DNA of 64,000 nt, taken from NCBI GenBank assembly GCA_950295325.1, contig OX485803.1:34425554-34489553 (forward strand), in the 5' to 3' direction. The notes beneath the pieces are model-generated. The model searched no databases and was not told the DNA's origin. It saw only the letters and a program-made list of their open reading frames with translations. This document shows positions 25,457 to 37,334 of this stretch, piece after piece (position 1 is the first letter of the stretch; every line of letters begins with the position of its first letter). Source of the stretch: Polytrichum commune. Lineage: Eukaryota; Streptophyta; Polytrichopsida; Polytrichales; Polytrichaceae. A program made the position numbers and the translations under genes.

Positions 25457-26718
25457 GGAGGACGTTAAGTTCCCCCCCCCCCACGAACTTTTTTGGGGAG
25501 GAATATTCGAGCAGGGGCAGCCGCCCATCGGATTTTTTGGACCCGACTGAAAATTGCTGCCCGCCGCCCGACTTTGAAAAAATCATTGCCCTTGCATTCT
25601 TGAAGGCCACTTATCTACAAATCCCATATTGAGTGCACTTCGTCTTCAAGGTCCCAAATCCAATATATATATATATATGTTCACTTTCATTGAGTAAGTA
25701 AGCAATTGACTTGGATTTCATTTTCAAAGTGAAATTGCCAATAAAACATGTAATTAACTTGGAAGTCAAAAATATTACAAAATCCTCATTAGCACTGAGG
25801 TTATAATTTTTGTGACTTACCATTGAAAGGGTCTTTGTCATTCTAAAATGGAACTAAAATTAGTAACTTATTTTTAAATATGTTAAATATTATAGTCTAG
25901 TTAATACTTTCTACTTTCACAAAGTATTCATATGCATTCAAACTAATTAAGTGTGATTGAATGTAACTAAGTCTAATTAATTCTGATTAATCCTAATTAA
26001 GGTCAATCAACTAAAAAAATATGCTTAACAAATTAATTAAGCCTAATTAATTATAAATTATATTTACTGGAGTTAATTCCAGTAAATCATGATTATTTCC
26101 AGTAAGTACATTTTATAGTTAATTAGGCTTAATTAATTTGATTAGCATGCTTTCTGATTTAATTGGGCTTGATTAGAATTAATCAGGATTAATCAGAATT
26201 TATCAGACTTAGTTGCATTCAATCACACTTAATCAGTTTAAATGTGTATGAAAACTTTGTGACAGTAGAAGGTATTAACTAAAATATTATTATATATTAA
26301 AAATTATGAATAAATCACTAATTTTAGTTCCATTTTAGAATGACAAAGACCCTTTCAATGGTAAGTCACAAAAAAAACCTCAGTGTTGATGAGGAGTTTG
26401 TAATATTTTTGACTTCCAAGTTAATTATATGTTTCATTGGCGGTTTCACTTTGAAAATGAAATCCAAGTGTATTGCTTACTTATTCGGTGGAAGTGAACA
26501 CATATATTGGATTTGGACCTTGAAGATGAAGTGCACTCACTATGGGATTTGTGGATAAGTGGCCTTCAAGAATGCAAGGGCAATGGTTTTTTCAATGTCG
26601 GGCGGGTGGACAGTAGTTTTCAGTCGGGTCCAGAAAATCCGACGGGCGGCTGCCCCTACCCGGATATTCCTCCCCCGAAAAGTTCGTGGGGGGGGGGGGG
26701 GGGGACTTTACGTCCTCC
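25457..26718. mobile_element. 1.26-kb near-complete palindrome: foldback/MULE-type element with 9-bp target duplication
   Basis: The element starts GGAGGACGTTAAGT and ends ACTTTACGTCCTCC. The direct 9-mer AATAAACTT stands on both sides (25448-25456 and 26719-26727). The two arms are complementary over nearly their full length of about 600 bases, through the C/G homopolymer, 'cacgaactttt', 'ggcagccgccc', a block reading MTKTLSMVSHK in both arms, and a short AT-rich centre near 26087. A 9-bp duplication with long inverted repeats points to the Mutator superfamily. No transposase is encoded. Confidence 0.9.
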
Positions 26719-26727
26719 AATAAACTT

Positions 26728-29560
26728 CACCCATAGTCTGGGATGCAATATTTTGAACATGGGGAACATTGGTAATGAGCGTTCTACGTATTCATGCATG
26801 AGGAATATGTATATATAGTAAGTATCTATATCATAATCAAAACGTGCACTAAACACGATATTGGACTTGAAGTCCTTGATTAGTCTCCAAATCATGAAAA
26901 AGTCTCCGATTAACGAATATAGTGATTAGAGTTGACTTAGTTCCATCCACATTAATTAGCATATATTCATCCACATTCATTCACATATATTCACTCATTT
27001 AGGGATAAACTTATGAGCGAGAGTTTTTTTCTTCACTTCATGATATTCTTCTTACCTTCTTAAATTCACCTACCTTTATAACATTTGGTTCAAATCCATC
27101 TTGAGCTTTCTATTTCATGTTCCTTGCAATATTGACTACATAACCAGCGAGAGAAAAATAGATACAAGTTGTGTTAACATCAAGGCATCCGAACGGCCTT
27201 ATTGACATCAAGAAATTGGTAGATGCAATCTAGAATTAGAAAATTTGTAATTCTAAAGTGTAGATTGTGAATTTGAAAAGCTTGTCGCACTTTGTGAAAG
27301 TGCATGATGCATGCCCTCCACCTAGACTACAAAGTTTGATGTCTACCCAATCACCTATATCGTAGAGGGCTCTTTCTTTCATTCATCTTTATATGTGCTG
27401 GAATGTAGTTCCCACGTGAGATATACAAGTGGTCTCGGCGAATCTGAACATGACACGTGGATTTTTTTTGAGAGGAAAATAATTATTTTGGGTCGGTATA
27501 GAAAGCCCTCTACGGTACAATGAAGTAAAAACCCAGGTTTTGGTGCTCTCGGTTTAATTCGACTTTCTCAAGGAAGAAGGTTCTTTGATGTGTTATTTTT
27601 AAGAATGTGAGGGTTTTCGAAGCTAAATATTGGGAGTTGTTAACATGGACTACACTAAATATGATAGTGTCATGAACTATTTAGAGTTCCACATTCCCAT
27701 ATCCTTTTATGATTGATGTAATTTTTTACCAAGTAAAGGTGCACATGTTCTATGATGTCCAAACAACTAATTTCAACTTTTTTTAGTAAAAATATGAGAT
27801 GCACAATGAACAGCTCATGGCGTTGCATAATTCCAAATAGTAAGTGACACTAAATACCATATTTAGTGTAGTGAACTAGTTTATGTACAAGTTATTTATT
27901 ATGGAGCATTAGCGGTGTGTAGTGGATGAAATGCTCCCTATGTGGCTAGAGAAAGCATTGGAGAGTACACTCCACATGGATGAGCCACTACACTAAATAT
28001 TGTATTTAGTGATGTATGGTAATTAGTGTCTCTATGGTAACTTTCCTAGTGACACTTCGTATGAATGAGTTCACAAGTAAGTTTGTCAGTTCAACTTACT
28101 TTTGGTTCACCCAAATGCCAATTATTGGAACAAAGTTTGGTATATTATGCACCCTAACATTTGGTGATTAAGGATCGTCATGGATGATTGATATTTGGAT
28201 GAAAATTCACTTAGGAAGTGAAAATAATTGCAACATTTGAAATCTATAATGCCTGTTTTTTCTCACAAGGAATTGCAAATTATGTTAGGTTTACATTTAG
28301 TGTTGGTGACACTATACCGCGGTTTACAATTAGTATTGAACAAGACAATTAGAATTGGTGACACTAAATATCATATTTAGTGCAGTGTGGTTGGCATGGA
28401 GAGGAACCAAAACTTAAGTTTAAAATGCTCTCTACATGGACACAAAAACACAAGAAATGAAAGTGCTCTCCACTTGGCTAAACGTCCATGGATGGCCAAC
28501 TAAAAAACCTTCCCTGTAAAGTAAAATCTAGGCTTTGCTCCTCTGGGTTTAGTTCGGCTTATCGTATGTTGATAGTAGGTTGGGCACAAAATGCCCATTA
28601 GTCAATTAATCTTAATTTAAAGGTTTTGACAGTCCGTAAAAATATTTATGCAACATTAAGAAAAGATGTATACATATGTTTATTTATTTAGGCCAAAACA
28701 TATCCTACATACAAATCTATGTACTTTAACTCTCTTTTTCATTCATTCATGGCGCCTAAGTGCATGATGTTAACTTTTAGGATTTAGGCTAAGCCTTCTT
28801 AACGCGTTGATTAGGGTTGTGAGAGATCTTTTATGTTGTGTTGTGCTTATGTTCAACATAGGTTGCTTGATGATTTGCAACCATGGCTAAGAGGCAGAGA
28901 CAAATCAGTCATACGTTCCATCCCATTGACAAGGATGAGAAAGTATTGGGTGTTGAGATATTTCCTAATATTTACACACGTTCATGATCATCTTCTTTCC
29001 ATTTAGACCATTTGACTCATTAATTTCCAAAAACAATTAGGTTGGTTTTTTTTATTAAATTGTTTTCCACCCAACATGCTATTAGCCCACAATACTCAAG
29101 GAAGAGAGTTTGAACCCAAACGTGAGGGGTTTTGAAACTTGTCTTGGACCATATGGACGACATGAGTGGACAAAAGTGAGTGGATGACAAAGTGCAATTG
29201 CAACAACATCTCCACCTACTCAAGCTCTTCATTTGGCTAGTTAGTAGTCATAATTGATCAACTCATGAACAAAATCTGAGAATTATCAATGATATCGTGC
29301 TCTTGCAGTGCGCGATCCTAGAGTCGGCTTTGAGCACTCTTTCAATCAACACTTGGAGAATTCTCCATACTACTTATAGATGCTTCTATATTACGGTACT
29401 TAGATACGGGTGTATTCTTTTCTTTTCTTTGCTTCTATATTGCCCAAAAACTACGATATAAGATGTGTTGAAATCCTATGTTAAAATGATCAAACAAGAC
29501 CCACCCAAATTACTTAAGGTAATCTAATTTTACCCAGATGCTTAAAAGGAACGCTTATAA
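26728..29560. other. Intergenic repeat-rich DNA
   Basis: No gene is supported. Between about 27640 and 28400 a short palindromic motif of the form CACTAAATA-x-TATTTAGTG appears at least three times (near 27850, 27993 and 28365), each in related surroundings. A half-motif lies near 27652. The stretch 28455-28500 matches 46262-46310 on the opposite strand ('agtgctctccacttggct'). Confidence 0.55.
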
Positions 29561-29765
29561 AGTGTAGTGGCCACATGCCAGGTTTCTTCTCGAATGCTCC
29601 GAATGCTCAATTCTCTCTGCGTCCTGAGGCTGAAGAAATCCCCAAGAAATGAGAGAATGAAACAATTCGCTCAATTGACAATCGTGCCTTGGCTACTCGA
29701 GGTAATTTTTGGCGAGAGAGACTGCTTAATATTCTTGGCAAAAAAAAAAAAAAAAATTTTTTGTA

Positions 29766-29850
29766 GATCCATTTCATCCTGCTTAGATTCCTGGGCTAAG
29801 TAGGTAGACAGGAAATGGCCAACTTAGCGAGCATTATGTCTCTTCGGTAT
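29766..29850 (+). promoter_or_regulatory. Leader block shared with the patatin-like gene (copy 1)
   Basis: The sequence 'gggctaagtaggtaga' with its neighbours 'atcct-cttaga', 'gaaat-g-caactta-cgagcatt' and 'tgtct-ttcg' recurs at 36451-36535. Each copy lies upstream of the coding start of its gene (29997 and 37335). The copies are on the same strand and similar over about 85 bases. It may be a shared 5' UTR or promoter module, or a small repeat. Confidence 0.65.
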
Positions 29851-29996
29851 TGAGGCTACTCACTCAACAATGTTATGTTTGTTCCCTTCAAGAATTCTTG
29901 TTATGTGTTTTGTCGCAGGACCCATGATAATTTGAGCTCCTTTCTTATGTATCTTTGAGGACTAGGAGTTCTGGAGTCAAGTATAGTCTTCCAGCT

Positions 29997-32820
29997 ATGG
30001 CAGCCGTAGCAGCAGCAGCATGGGGCATGCACACATGCTTCCTGCAATGTGATTTGAGCTTGAGAAATTCCAGGAGGATTTATTTCTCTAGCCTACATTC
30101 TTCCGCATTAAGGCACCGTACAGGTCGCTTCGGTGATTTGCGCATCCGTTCTTCCTCAACGCAAGGAAGGTGAGGCAATGCTTTTGTTGTGGGTTGGGAG
30201 TTTTTTTTTTTAGGGTTCGAGGCGCCCATTCAAAGGAGGGCGATTTTCAATGCATATATGTCCAAGAAAAATAACATCGTCAACAGATGTCTGTTCTATT
30301 TGTAATTTTCATCACTACTTTCGTTGGAAACAAGAGTTGATGTGCCACTCAGTCATTTCATTGCTTCGAACAGTATACTTTAATGAAACTTGAAGGCATG
30401 TTATCCTAGGCCATGAACTAGGACACCACACCAAGGTTGCAGCATTGAGATAAATCAGTGCATTTTAATTTTTTCAGCTGTTAGGGTGATTCAATTTGCT
30501 GTAAATGGATGCTGGTCACGTCAGTATACCTATCTGGGAACTCTGCCGTTTCAGTTTGAATTTTCCACTGGCACATATTCTCTTAAAGAATCCACAAGGG
30601 TTAAATTTATCAGTTGCTTGGGACAACTATGATGATGCCATTACATCCAAGGTCATAAGTTGGGTGTATACCAATGTAGGACCAGTATATAGTTGAATGT
30701 ATGGTATCAATACACAACATCAATAATGGTATCAAAAAACCTACCCGATTGGTATCAAAAAAGTAACAATATCAAATTTTGATAGTTGGTATCAAATTGT
30801 GATTGGTGAGTATCACAAGGTGAAAGAATCTTTGTATGTATACCCAAGTCGTTATTTGGCTCAATGCCATTCTAAACCATATTGATGCTAGGGTGGTCTT
30901 ACCTAGATATGAAGGTTACGAATGGTATATTGACCCGAATGGTATCAGAAACCAAAATATCCTCAACTACTACCCATACCCTACTAATATCAAAAGATCA
31001 TGATATCCTCATTGTAGATAACCGAATGGTATCAAAAATGACAATATCAGTCCAACACTGCTGTTTACACAGACACTGATTGTTTCTGCTTCTTGCAGTG
31101 TGGAAGTGCTCTCTATTGATGGAGGAGGTCTAAATGAAGCTTCAACATGTGCGGCATTGACAACCCCTTTCCATCTTGCAATACCTGTGCATGATATACA
31201 TGCCGCTCGAAGTTTTTTTGGAGGGTATGTGACACACATGGCCACTTCAAATTTTGTTAGGTCTCCATTTTTACAAAGACTTGCAAACATGAAGTCTCCA
31301 TTCCAAATGTGACAGGATATGCCATGGATTTTAAAACTAGGCTTCCTACACCACTGGAGATCAAATTGATATCCACCAAATGTTTAATTCTTTAAACATC
31401 AAAACTTTAAGCAGGTGTAAATTGAAATTGTGCTTCAGGGCTATGATCCAGAAACTTCTCTGTGATGCATTGTTTTTGAAGTGATTCCATTTTCTGGATG
31501 ATGATGGTCGGTTAACTATGAGATCATCTCAGAACTTACTGGGGTATGATGGCAGAGTGTTGGGATGCCCGGAAGGTCGATCAGCAAAAACGTGGGTTGA
31601 TTTCAATCTGTACGGCCATCAGGTAATCTCCAAATACTCCTGGCAGAATTGAGTTTTTTTTCCACAAATCCATAAGGAGGTTAATGCATTCATGAGATTT
31701 TGACATCGTGTGATTTATATGCGATCAGTGAAAGTTAAGGTTTTCTTCTGATCTAAAATGGACCCTCCCCATGCTCCCCCCAAGATGGTAGTGGTGAGCA
31801 TTGATGTTTTGTCTCTCAACCAAATGACCTGCATTTCTTATCCTTAGAAGAATCTCATTAGTATTTATTTTTGAAGTATATAATTTCACTTTGGTGCGAA
31901 AAGTAGGTGGCAAAATTGAGTCACTAATGGAAGTAGGCGCTTCTATCTTAGACTAAGGGAGAGGGGACAAAACCCTTAAACTTGGATCTTGGTTTCTATA
32001 AATATGTAGATTTATTCCTTGTCAAGTGTTTTGTAAAAAAATGTACCACCATGATTTGATGTGGAACTAACCAAATAATGTTCTGCAGGTGGTGTGCCAC
32101 GAGGTACAAAATTACAATGCAGCTACGAGTGCAAATGCTGTTGGTGAACTTCTACATCATCTTTTATTAACCGACTTTCTTATCTTCTAGGATATATGTT
32201 TAGGATTTAACAGAATTAGCAATGCTGATTGGTTTCTCATTTTTGGCAAGTTTGTGAAGCTTTCTTGTAAACACACTTCAGTGTTCCCAAAATATCACTT
32301 CCATGAAAATTTTGGGACAACATGGCGAAGCTTATAAACCTCTACTTGCACACTTGGCTACAAATTGACAATCATAAATGATTATTTTGGTTGTCCCTGC
32401 AACAGATGGAGACCCTGTCCCCGTTCCCCACTTTGGACTTGCAATGTCCGTGTCCGACTTTCATGCATTGGCTGAGTGTGTAAAAGCTGCTGGCATTAAG
32501 TTTGTCATTGAGCCACACATTCGATTCGTTGGTCAACCTGGAGAGCAGGTGAACATTGTTTGCACCACTCTGAATTCTGGAAAAAGTTGAAGCATCTCTC
32601 TTCTCTAGTGCAAATGCTTGATTTTCTGCAAAAGACTCTGCATGTGGTTCCTTCACATTGTAAAATGCGTGTTAAAGTTCTCTGCTCTTTGCAAAAATTA
32701 AAGTACATATACTATGTTTTGCAGTGGACCATGTTCTTCAAAGATTACAGTGGAAATGCGATAGAGTTCAAGGCTATGACTACTCCAAGCAACCTCTTTG
32801 CAAAGTACACTGTGGAGTAA
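29997..32820 (+). CDS. Glyoxalase/VOC-superfamily protein, probably plastid-targeted
   Basis: Exons 29997-30169, 31099-31224, 31556-31622, 32089-32143, 32406-32548 and 32725-32820 join in phase to 219 residues. The first 58 residues are Ala-, Ser- and Arg-rich without acidic runs, like a chloroplast transit peptide. The body is a compact VOC domain: [65 protein letters not shown] and GNAIEFKA. Conserved His, Gln/His and Glu positions (H of FHLAIP, H of HFGLA, E of AIEFK) are those that usually hold the metal in VOC enzymes. The substrate is not predictable. The first intron contains a hAT-like MITE. The start was chosen as the first ATG of an open exon; an upstream frame begins only with a non-ATG codon. 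Confidence 0.9.
30672..31060. mobile_element. hAT-like MITE in glyoxalase gene intron 1
   Basis: It begins CAATGTAGGACCAGTATATAG and ends TATCAGTCCAACACTG. The flanks GTGTATAC and CTGTTTAC agree at 6 of 8 positions. Internal blocks match the gene C and HAD-gene copies ('cctacccgattggtatcaaaa', 'gtatacccaagtcgttattt'). Confidence 0.8.
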
Positions 32821-32924
32821 AGTAGATGGGAAGTGTTAGCCCATGCACAGGTTTCTGTCCTGAAATTACATCAGCTTGTTTCTGATCTTGTAAATATCGT
32901 TTATAGAATCATGAAATCTTTTAT

Positions 32925-33040
32925 TGGTATACTAAGATTTTCTCACCTTTTCACACCCATCAAATATCAATACTTGACTGGTAATACAATCTTGATACCC
33001 ATGAGGTAGGTTCTTTGATACCATTATTGATGTTGATCAC
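32925..33040. mobile_element. Truncated hAT-like MITE downstream of the glyoxalase gene
   Basis: About 115 bases ('catcaaatatcaatacttgactggta', 'gaggtaggttctttgataccattattgatgttg') match the reverse strand of the family's left half. The remainder is missing. Confidence 0.6.
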
Positions 33041-34384
33041 TTTAATTCAAAGGACAGGTAATTACAATTGAATTCATAAACTTTGCATCATGTGATTTAA
33101 TTATGATTTATGAAAGTTTGTACTTTTATTTGCGACCTAAAGTGGTCTACACATGGAAGAGTTTCAGCATTTCAATATACATAGGGGTTTTGGAGAATAA
33201 AATAAAATATCATAAATACATTAGCAAATCCAAAATCAGAAACATGAGAGGTGGGTTGATTATTTTTGAAGTATGGCTTATTATCTTGTGAAGTGTTAAA
33301 GTGAAACTCACAGATGACTACACATTGTCTTTTAGCCTGTCATTTAGGTCATTGGCCATATTTCAAAAAAAAAAAATTCTAGGTTGATTGTTTGCAATAG
33401 ATGTACCTACCTTAGTGAATTTGAACTTAAGATAGTTGGATTATCAAAGGTCGCATAATCTAGATTAGACACTCTACTGGTGTTTCTTTTGATTTGGCAT
33501 AGTGTTGCATATCATTTAATTTCTTAAGATCCAAATGATTTTGGCACCTCATTTAGAGAAGTCAAAAGTTTGAACATGGGGACTTGGAAATTTCCATACT
33601 TTTGAAGAGCACTTCATGCACTATTCAAAAATCTTGAATTCCGGGACATAATATACATGGTGTACATTGGTTGTGGTTGTGGATGAATTGTTTGATGGCA
33701 AGCTAGAATGTCAACTAGTATTGTACATATTTTGCCCAAGTATGGCCTAGGATTCATGCTACTCAAGTGAGTTGAACGAGAACATGTTGGGAACCCATCT
33801 TAATAGATTTGACCTTCGAATAAGTATCATAGGTCCCAAATTAACCTTGTGAGATTAAGATGAGGGAAATTGACCTTTAACTCACGGAAATCAGGTTTTA
33901 AGTGGACCTTTTTACTTGAGTAACACAAATCCTAACCCGACAAGTATTATTGATACATATATATCATACAATTTATGGATAACTGATCATTTGTACAATT
34001 TTCCTAATATTAGGCAAAAACGTTCCACAAGTTTTACAAATTTTAAACAATTGGAAAGCAATAAATTCGTGCCTATTTGTATTGACTTGCACGTATTGTA
34101 CAATGGCCAGGGCTAGACACCCACCTCTTTGAACTGGAGCCCACCAACATGACCTAAGGTGATTACGCATTCAATTATATTATAGTCTAAATATTTGTTC
34201 GTAAAAGTAAAAATGTTCCCGGAAATAGCATCATAATTATTGTAAAAGTAGGTAGTCTTGAACAACCTTGGCCGTTCATGTATGATTTCCCATGGCTCTG
34301 CCTCAACATGTTATTGCTCAAACATTCCAACTACTCACATGATAACATGTGGCCAAGTTCAAATAATTTACACTTAATCTAATT
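33041..34384. other. Intergenic DNA
   Basis: AT-rich stretch without a supported gene, terminal repeats or RNA gene. Confidence 0.5.
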
Positions 34385-34394
34385 TGTGGGTAGG

Positions 34395-34643
34395 GGAGAG
34401 AGGGAATTATTGTATATAAGCACACCTATCATTCATCCATTATAAAAATCCTAAAATAACATGCAATCCGGAGGTTACTATTTTTTTTAGTTGATTTGAC
34501 ATCACACTTAGCTTTTAAGACCCCAAATTAGTAGACTTGAGGTCATTCAAGATTAATTGACAACAAACCTATAGGGGGGGGGGGGTCAAGTTTTATGTTG
34601 GATGGATGAGAGGTACGCTTGTATACAATAATTCCCTCTCTCC
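34395..34643. mobile_element. Small inverted-repeat element (MITE-like)
   Basis: A perfect 22-base inverted repeat, ggagagagggaattattgta plus two bases, lies at 34395-34416 and 34622-34643. Weaker complementarity extends inward through 'catccat' on both sides. The interior of about 200 bases has a G run and no frame. Outer limits and the target duplication are uncertain. Confidence 0.75.
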
Positions 34644-34859
34644 ATAGGTAGGATAGTTGAGCATTCCACATTTCACAAATGAAAGTAAGCACATGTCATC
34701 TTTTAGCTAAAATGTGCCGAATTCAACTCTTAGGGCATGTTTACACCAAAGGCATTAATCCATGGCTCGTAAATGACCATGATATCCTGCTTTTTGGATG
34801 AGACCATTGAGAAGTCCATGGACTGTAGACCAAAGTCTTTTGAAGGGCACAATCCCTTA

Positions 34860-35249
34860 GGGCCAGTTCACACGGGGTCCCAAGTCCCACTCATGTTAGC
34901 AAGTCCCAACATGGAGGCAAAGTCCCAACTTGTGAGCCTCAAGTAATCGCTAAAATATGGTTAAATTTCATTACAGTTAGATCTTGATTATTATATGCAA
35001 GAATATTCGTGGGACTTGGGTTGAAAGTTGGGTCTAGCTTTTGGCTCGACCCAACTCACAACACAAGTTCCAAACCTCACCTCCAAAATTTGTTGCAATG
35101 TAGGCATCCATGTCATAGTTGGGACTCAGGACTTGGGACCCCATGTGAAGTGGTAAGTCCCAACATCCATGCTCTCAGTGGTTGAGATTACATGGATTGA
35201 CCTCACGTGACTTGGGACTCAAGACTTGGGACCCAATGTGAACCAACCC
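34860..35249. mobile_element. Nested MITE, copy 2 of the 14330-14709 family
   Basis: It starts GGGCCAGTTCACACGGGGTC and ends with the inverse, GACTTGGGACCCAATGTGAA then CCAACCC. The left flank is TTA and the right flank GTA, compatible with a slightly mutated trinucleotide duplication. It is homologous along its full length to 14330-14709. Confidence 0.82.
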
Positions 35250-35250
35250 G

Positions 35251-35428
35251 TAACCGGTTGGCTGCTTTGTTTCGCCGAGGTGGCACTACACGATTGGCTC
35301 TGAACACACAGGTTTGCAGACGATAACCTCGACATCCCAGCCGGTTTTGATCATCTAAATCGGTTATGATGACAGGTGACCTACTGTTTAGGTCACCTGT
35401 GCGGCTCAACAAAGCGGCCAACCGGTTA
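35251..35428. mobile_element. Short inverted-repeat element nested in the Harbinger MITE
   Basis: The ends TAACCGGTTGGCTGCTTTGT (35251 onward) and its complement (ending at 35428) form 21-base inverted repeats with a single mismatch. A second smaller palindrome, 'acaggtgacc...ggtcacctgt', lies inside at about 35371-35401. Confidence 0.75.
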
Positions 35429-35433
35429 CATCC

Positions 35434-35493
35434 GGTAATCGTTTTATTGGAACCGGTTCTGCACCGATAACCGGTTCCAATAAAACGATTACC
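35434..35493. repeat. Perfect 25-bp inverted repeat with 10-base loop
   Basis: The arm beginning GGTAATCGTTTTATTGGAAC (35434-35458) is exactly complementary to 35469-35493. It shares the ACCGGTT core with the adjacent element. It would form a strong cruciform or RNA hairpin. Confidence 0.92.
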
Positions 35494-36450
35494 TAATACT
35501 TAATGTAAACCCAAATTTTTGTCACAAATTTTTTCAGGCCTACCTTCAAGAGCCATTCCTAAAGAAAAAAAGTCCTGGCCAACGTTATCCATACTTGTCA
35601 TTTGGGATTTCATGTAGATTTTTCATCCACTGAAAATGTTAAGAGCTGTGGTCCAAAACTACCCTCATGTAAACCCAAAGCGGACCCCACGACGCTCTCA
35701 ACCAATGAGAATTCAAGGATTTGCAAGTGCCATGGACTAACGGCTTTCGTGTGAACAAGCCCTTACTTCCTGCATCCGGAACTTAAGGCTGAAAAAAATT
35801 CGGCGATTGAAATGATCCCCACCCGGCACACAACAATCATCAACTTACTGACTTAATCACTAACTTAAGTTAAATGCTACGAATTTGCACTCTTAGGTTT
35901 TGCAGGCGCACAAGTTTCTCCAACTTTGTGCCACGCAGCCTCACAAGCTGTTCAAATTTCCTTGTAGCCACTGAACTTGGCTCTGTATTATCTGCAACCT
36001 GTTCAGTTCAATTTGGGAGGGAGTGAGTAGGTATATTCCCAAATTATTAATTCGAGTTCGGTGGTTCGTTTTTCCGTCTGTGATTTCATGTTTTTTTTGT
36101 CAAATTTGGGCGCGGGGAGTGCAAATCCAAATTTGGTTTTGCGAGGTGGTTTTTATTGGTTAGTTCAATTGTGTGCATCTTTTGTTTGCGTGCGTACCTG
36201 CAGAGCTCATCATTGCACTGGAAATTCTCATTGCTTGAAGCTATGCCGAATTCCATACCCACATTCATCATGGCAATCTGAAAATGAAATTTTGAGCAGA
36301 CGCATGCTCGCAATTTCGATCGAATAGTTGGGCCATAGGTCGGAGTCGCTGGATGAAAGTTTGAGAATGGTTTTTTTTTGGCGTGTTCTTGGGATTCTTG
36401 GCAATTGAGTTCTGTTTCTTTTTCTTTTTCTTTTTCTTTTTCTTTTCTTT

Positions 36451-36535
36451 TCTAATCCTACTTAGAAGCTTGGATTTTGGGCTAAGTAGGTAGAGAGAAA
36501 TTGACAACTTACCGAACATTGTGTCTTTTCGATTT
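36451..36535 (+). promoter_or_regulatory. Leader block shared with the glyoxalase gene (copy 2)
   Basis: This block matches 29766-29850 ('gggctaagtaggtaga', 'caacttaccga-cattgtgtcttttcg'). It is followed by a good acceptor (ttgcag at 36534-36539), which suggests it is the tail of a 5' UTR intron of the patatin-like gene. A (CTTTTT)n run precedes it at about 36416-36450. Confidence 0.65.
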
Positions 36536-37334
36536 GCAGATTACCTCTGCTATCGAGCGAAGAGGCACGGCCACGGTGAAAAAAAAAAGGATGGCTCAAT
36601 GAGAGTGGTGAGTTTTTTTGGGTAGGTAGGATTTGAACTCAAAGTTCTTAGGGCTACAAAATTAGTGGAATTGAGATCACTTCCATGTGGAGAGGAGGAG
36701 GAGGAATTGGAGGGGAGCCTCAAAGGACGTGAAAAAAAGCATGCAACGCAAAGAAGAGGCGAAAAGAATTGTCCAAAGAAGAAGCAATTAAGGTTTGCAA
36801 CCTATTCTTGCAAGGGAGTCGAAATTGAGCAGATTGAGAATTGGGTTAAAGATATGCATGCATCATCATCATCATCAAACCAGAGGCGTTGTTAATCTCC
36901 TGAAATGCAATCTTGGTGAGGGAGTGGAGTTTTTGGAACATTTTTTGTGTAGGGTTAATAATTTCATCTTCAAGTTGAACCTATGATTGTAACGTATTCT
37001 TGCAAGGGGAAAAGTTGAGCAGATTGAGAATTAGGCTCCCTTTGGGTGGGGTTAAAGATTCAATTACAACATCATTATAATCATAAGGGCATTGTATCTC
37101 TTGAAATTCAATCTTGGTGAGGGTGTGGAATTTATGTAACCTTCCTCCACTTCCTTGCGGTAGATTCTTTTGTGGAGGGTTATTAATCATTGGATTAGTA
37201 TCTCCTGAAATGATGCAATTTTGTTGAGGGAGTGTGGAGTTTTTGTAACCCTCCTCCACCTCCTCCTTGCGGTGGATTTTAAGTTTTTGTGGAGGACTAG
37301 GTGATAATTTGGTTTCTTTCTTTTTTTTGGAGTG

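Larger units (their letters stand above)
34733..35762. mobile_element. Harbinger-type MITE with TTA target duplication, carrying nested insertions
   Basis: The left end GGGCATGTTTACACCAAAGGC and the right end, read in reverse, GGGCTTGTTCACACGAAAGCC, are imperfect inverted repeats. TTA stands on both sides (34730-34732 and 35763-35765). Within it lie at least three further palindromic elements (34860-35249, 35251-35428, 35434-35493), so its original length was much shorter than 1030 bp. Confidence 0.82.

Noticed and set aside
25611-26558. Similar short frames (MTKTLSMVSHK...) in both arms of the 25.4-kb palindrome and again at 58105-58329.
   Set aside because: They follow from the arms being copies of one another. 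Frames carry indels and differing ends, there is no known domain, and inverted arms cannot both be a normal gene.
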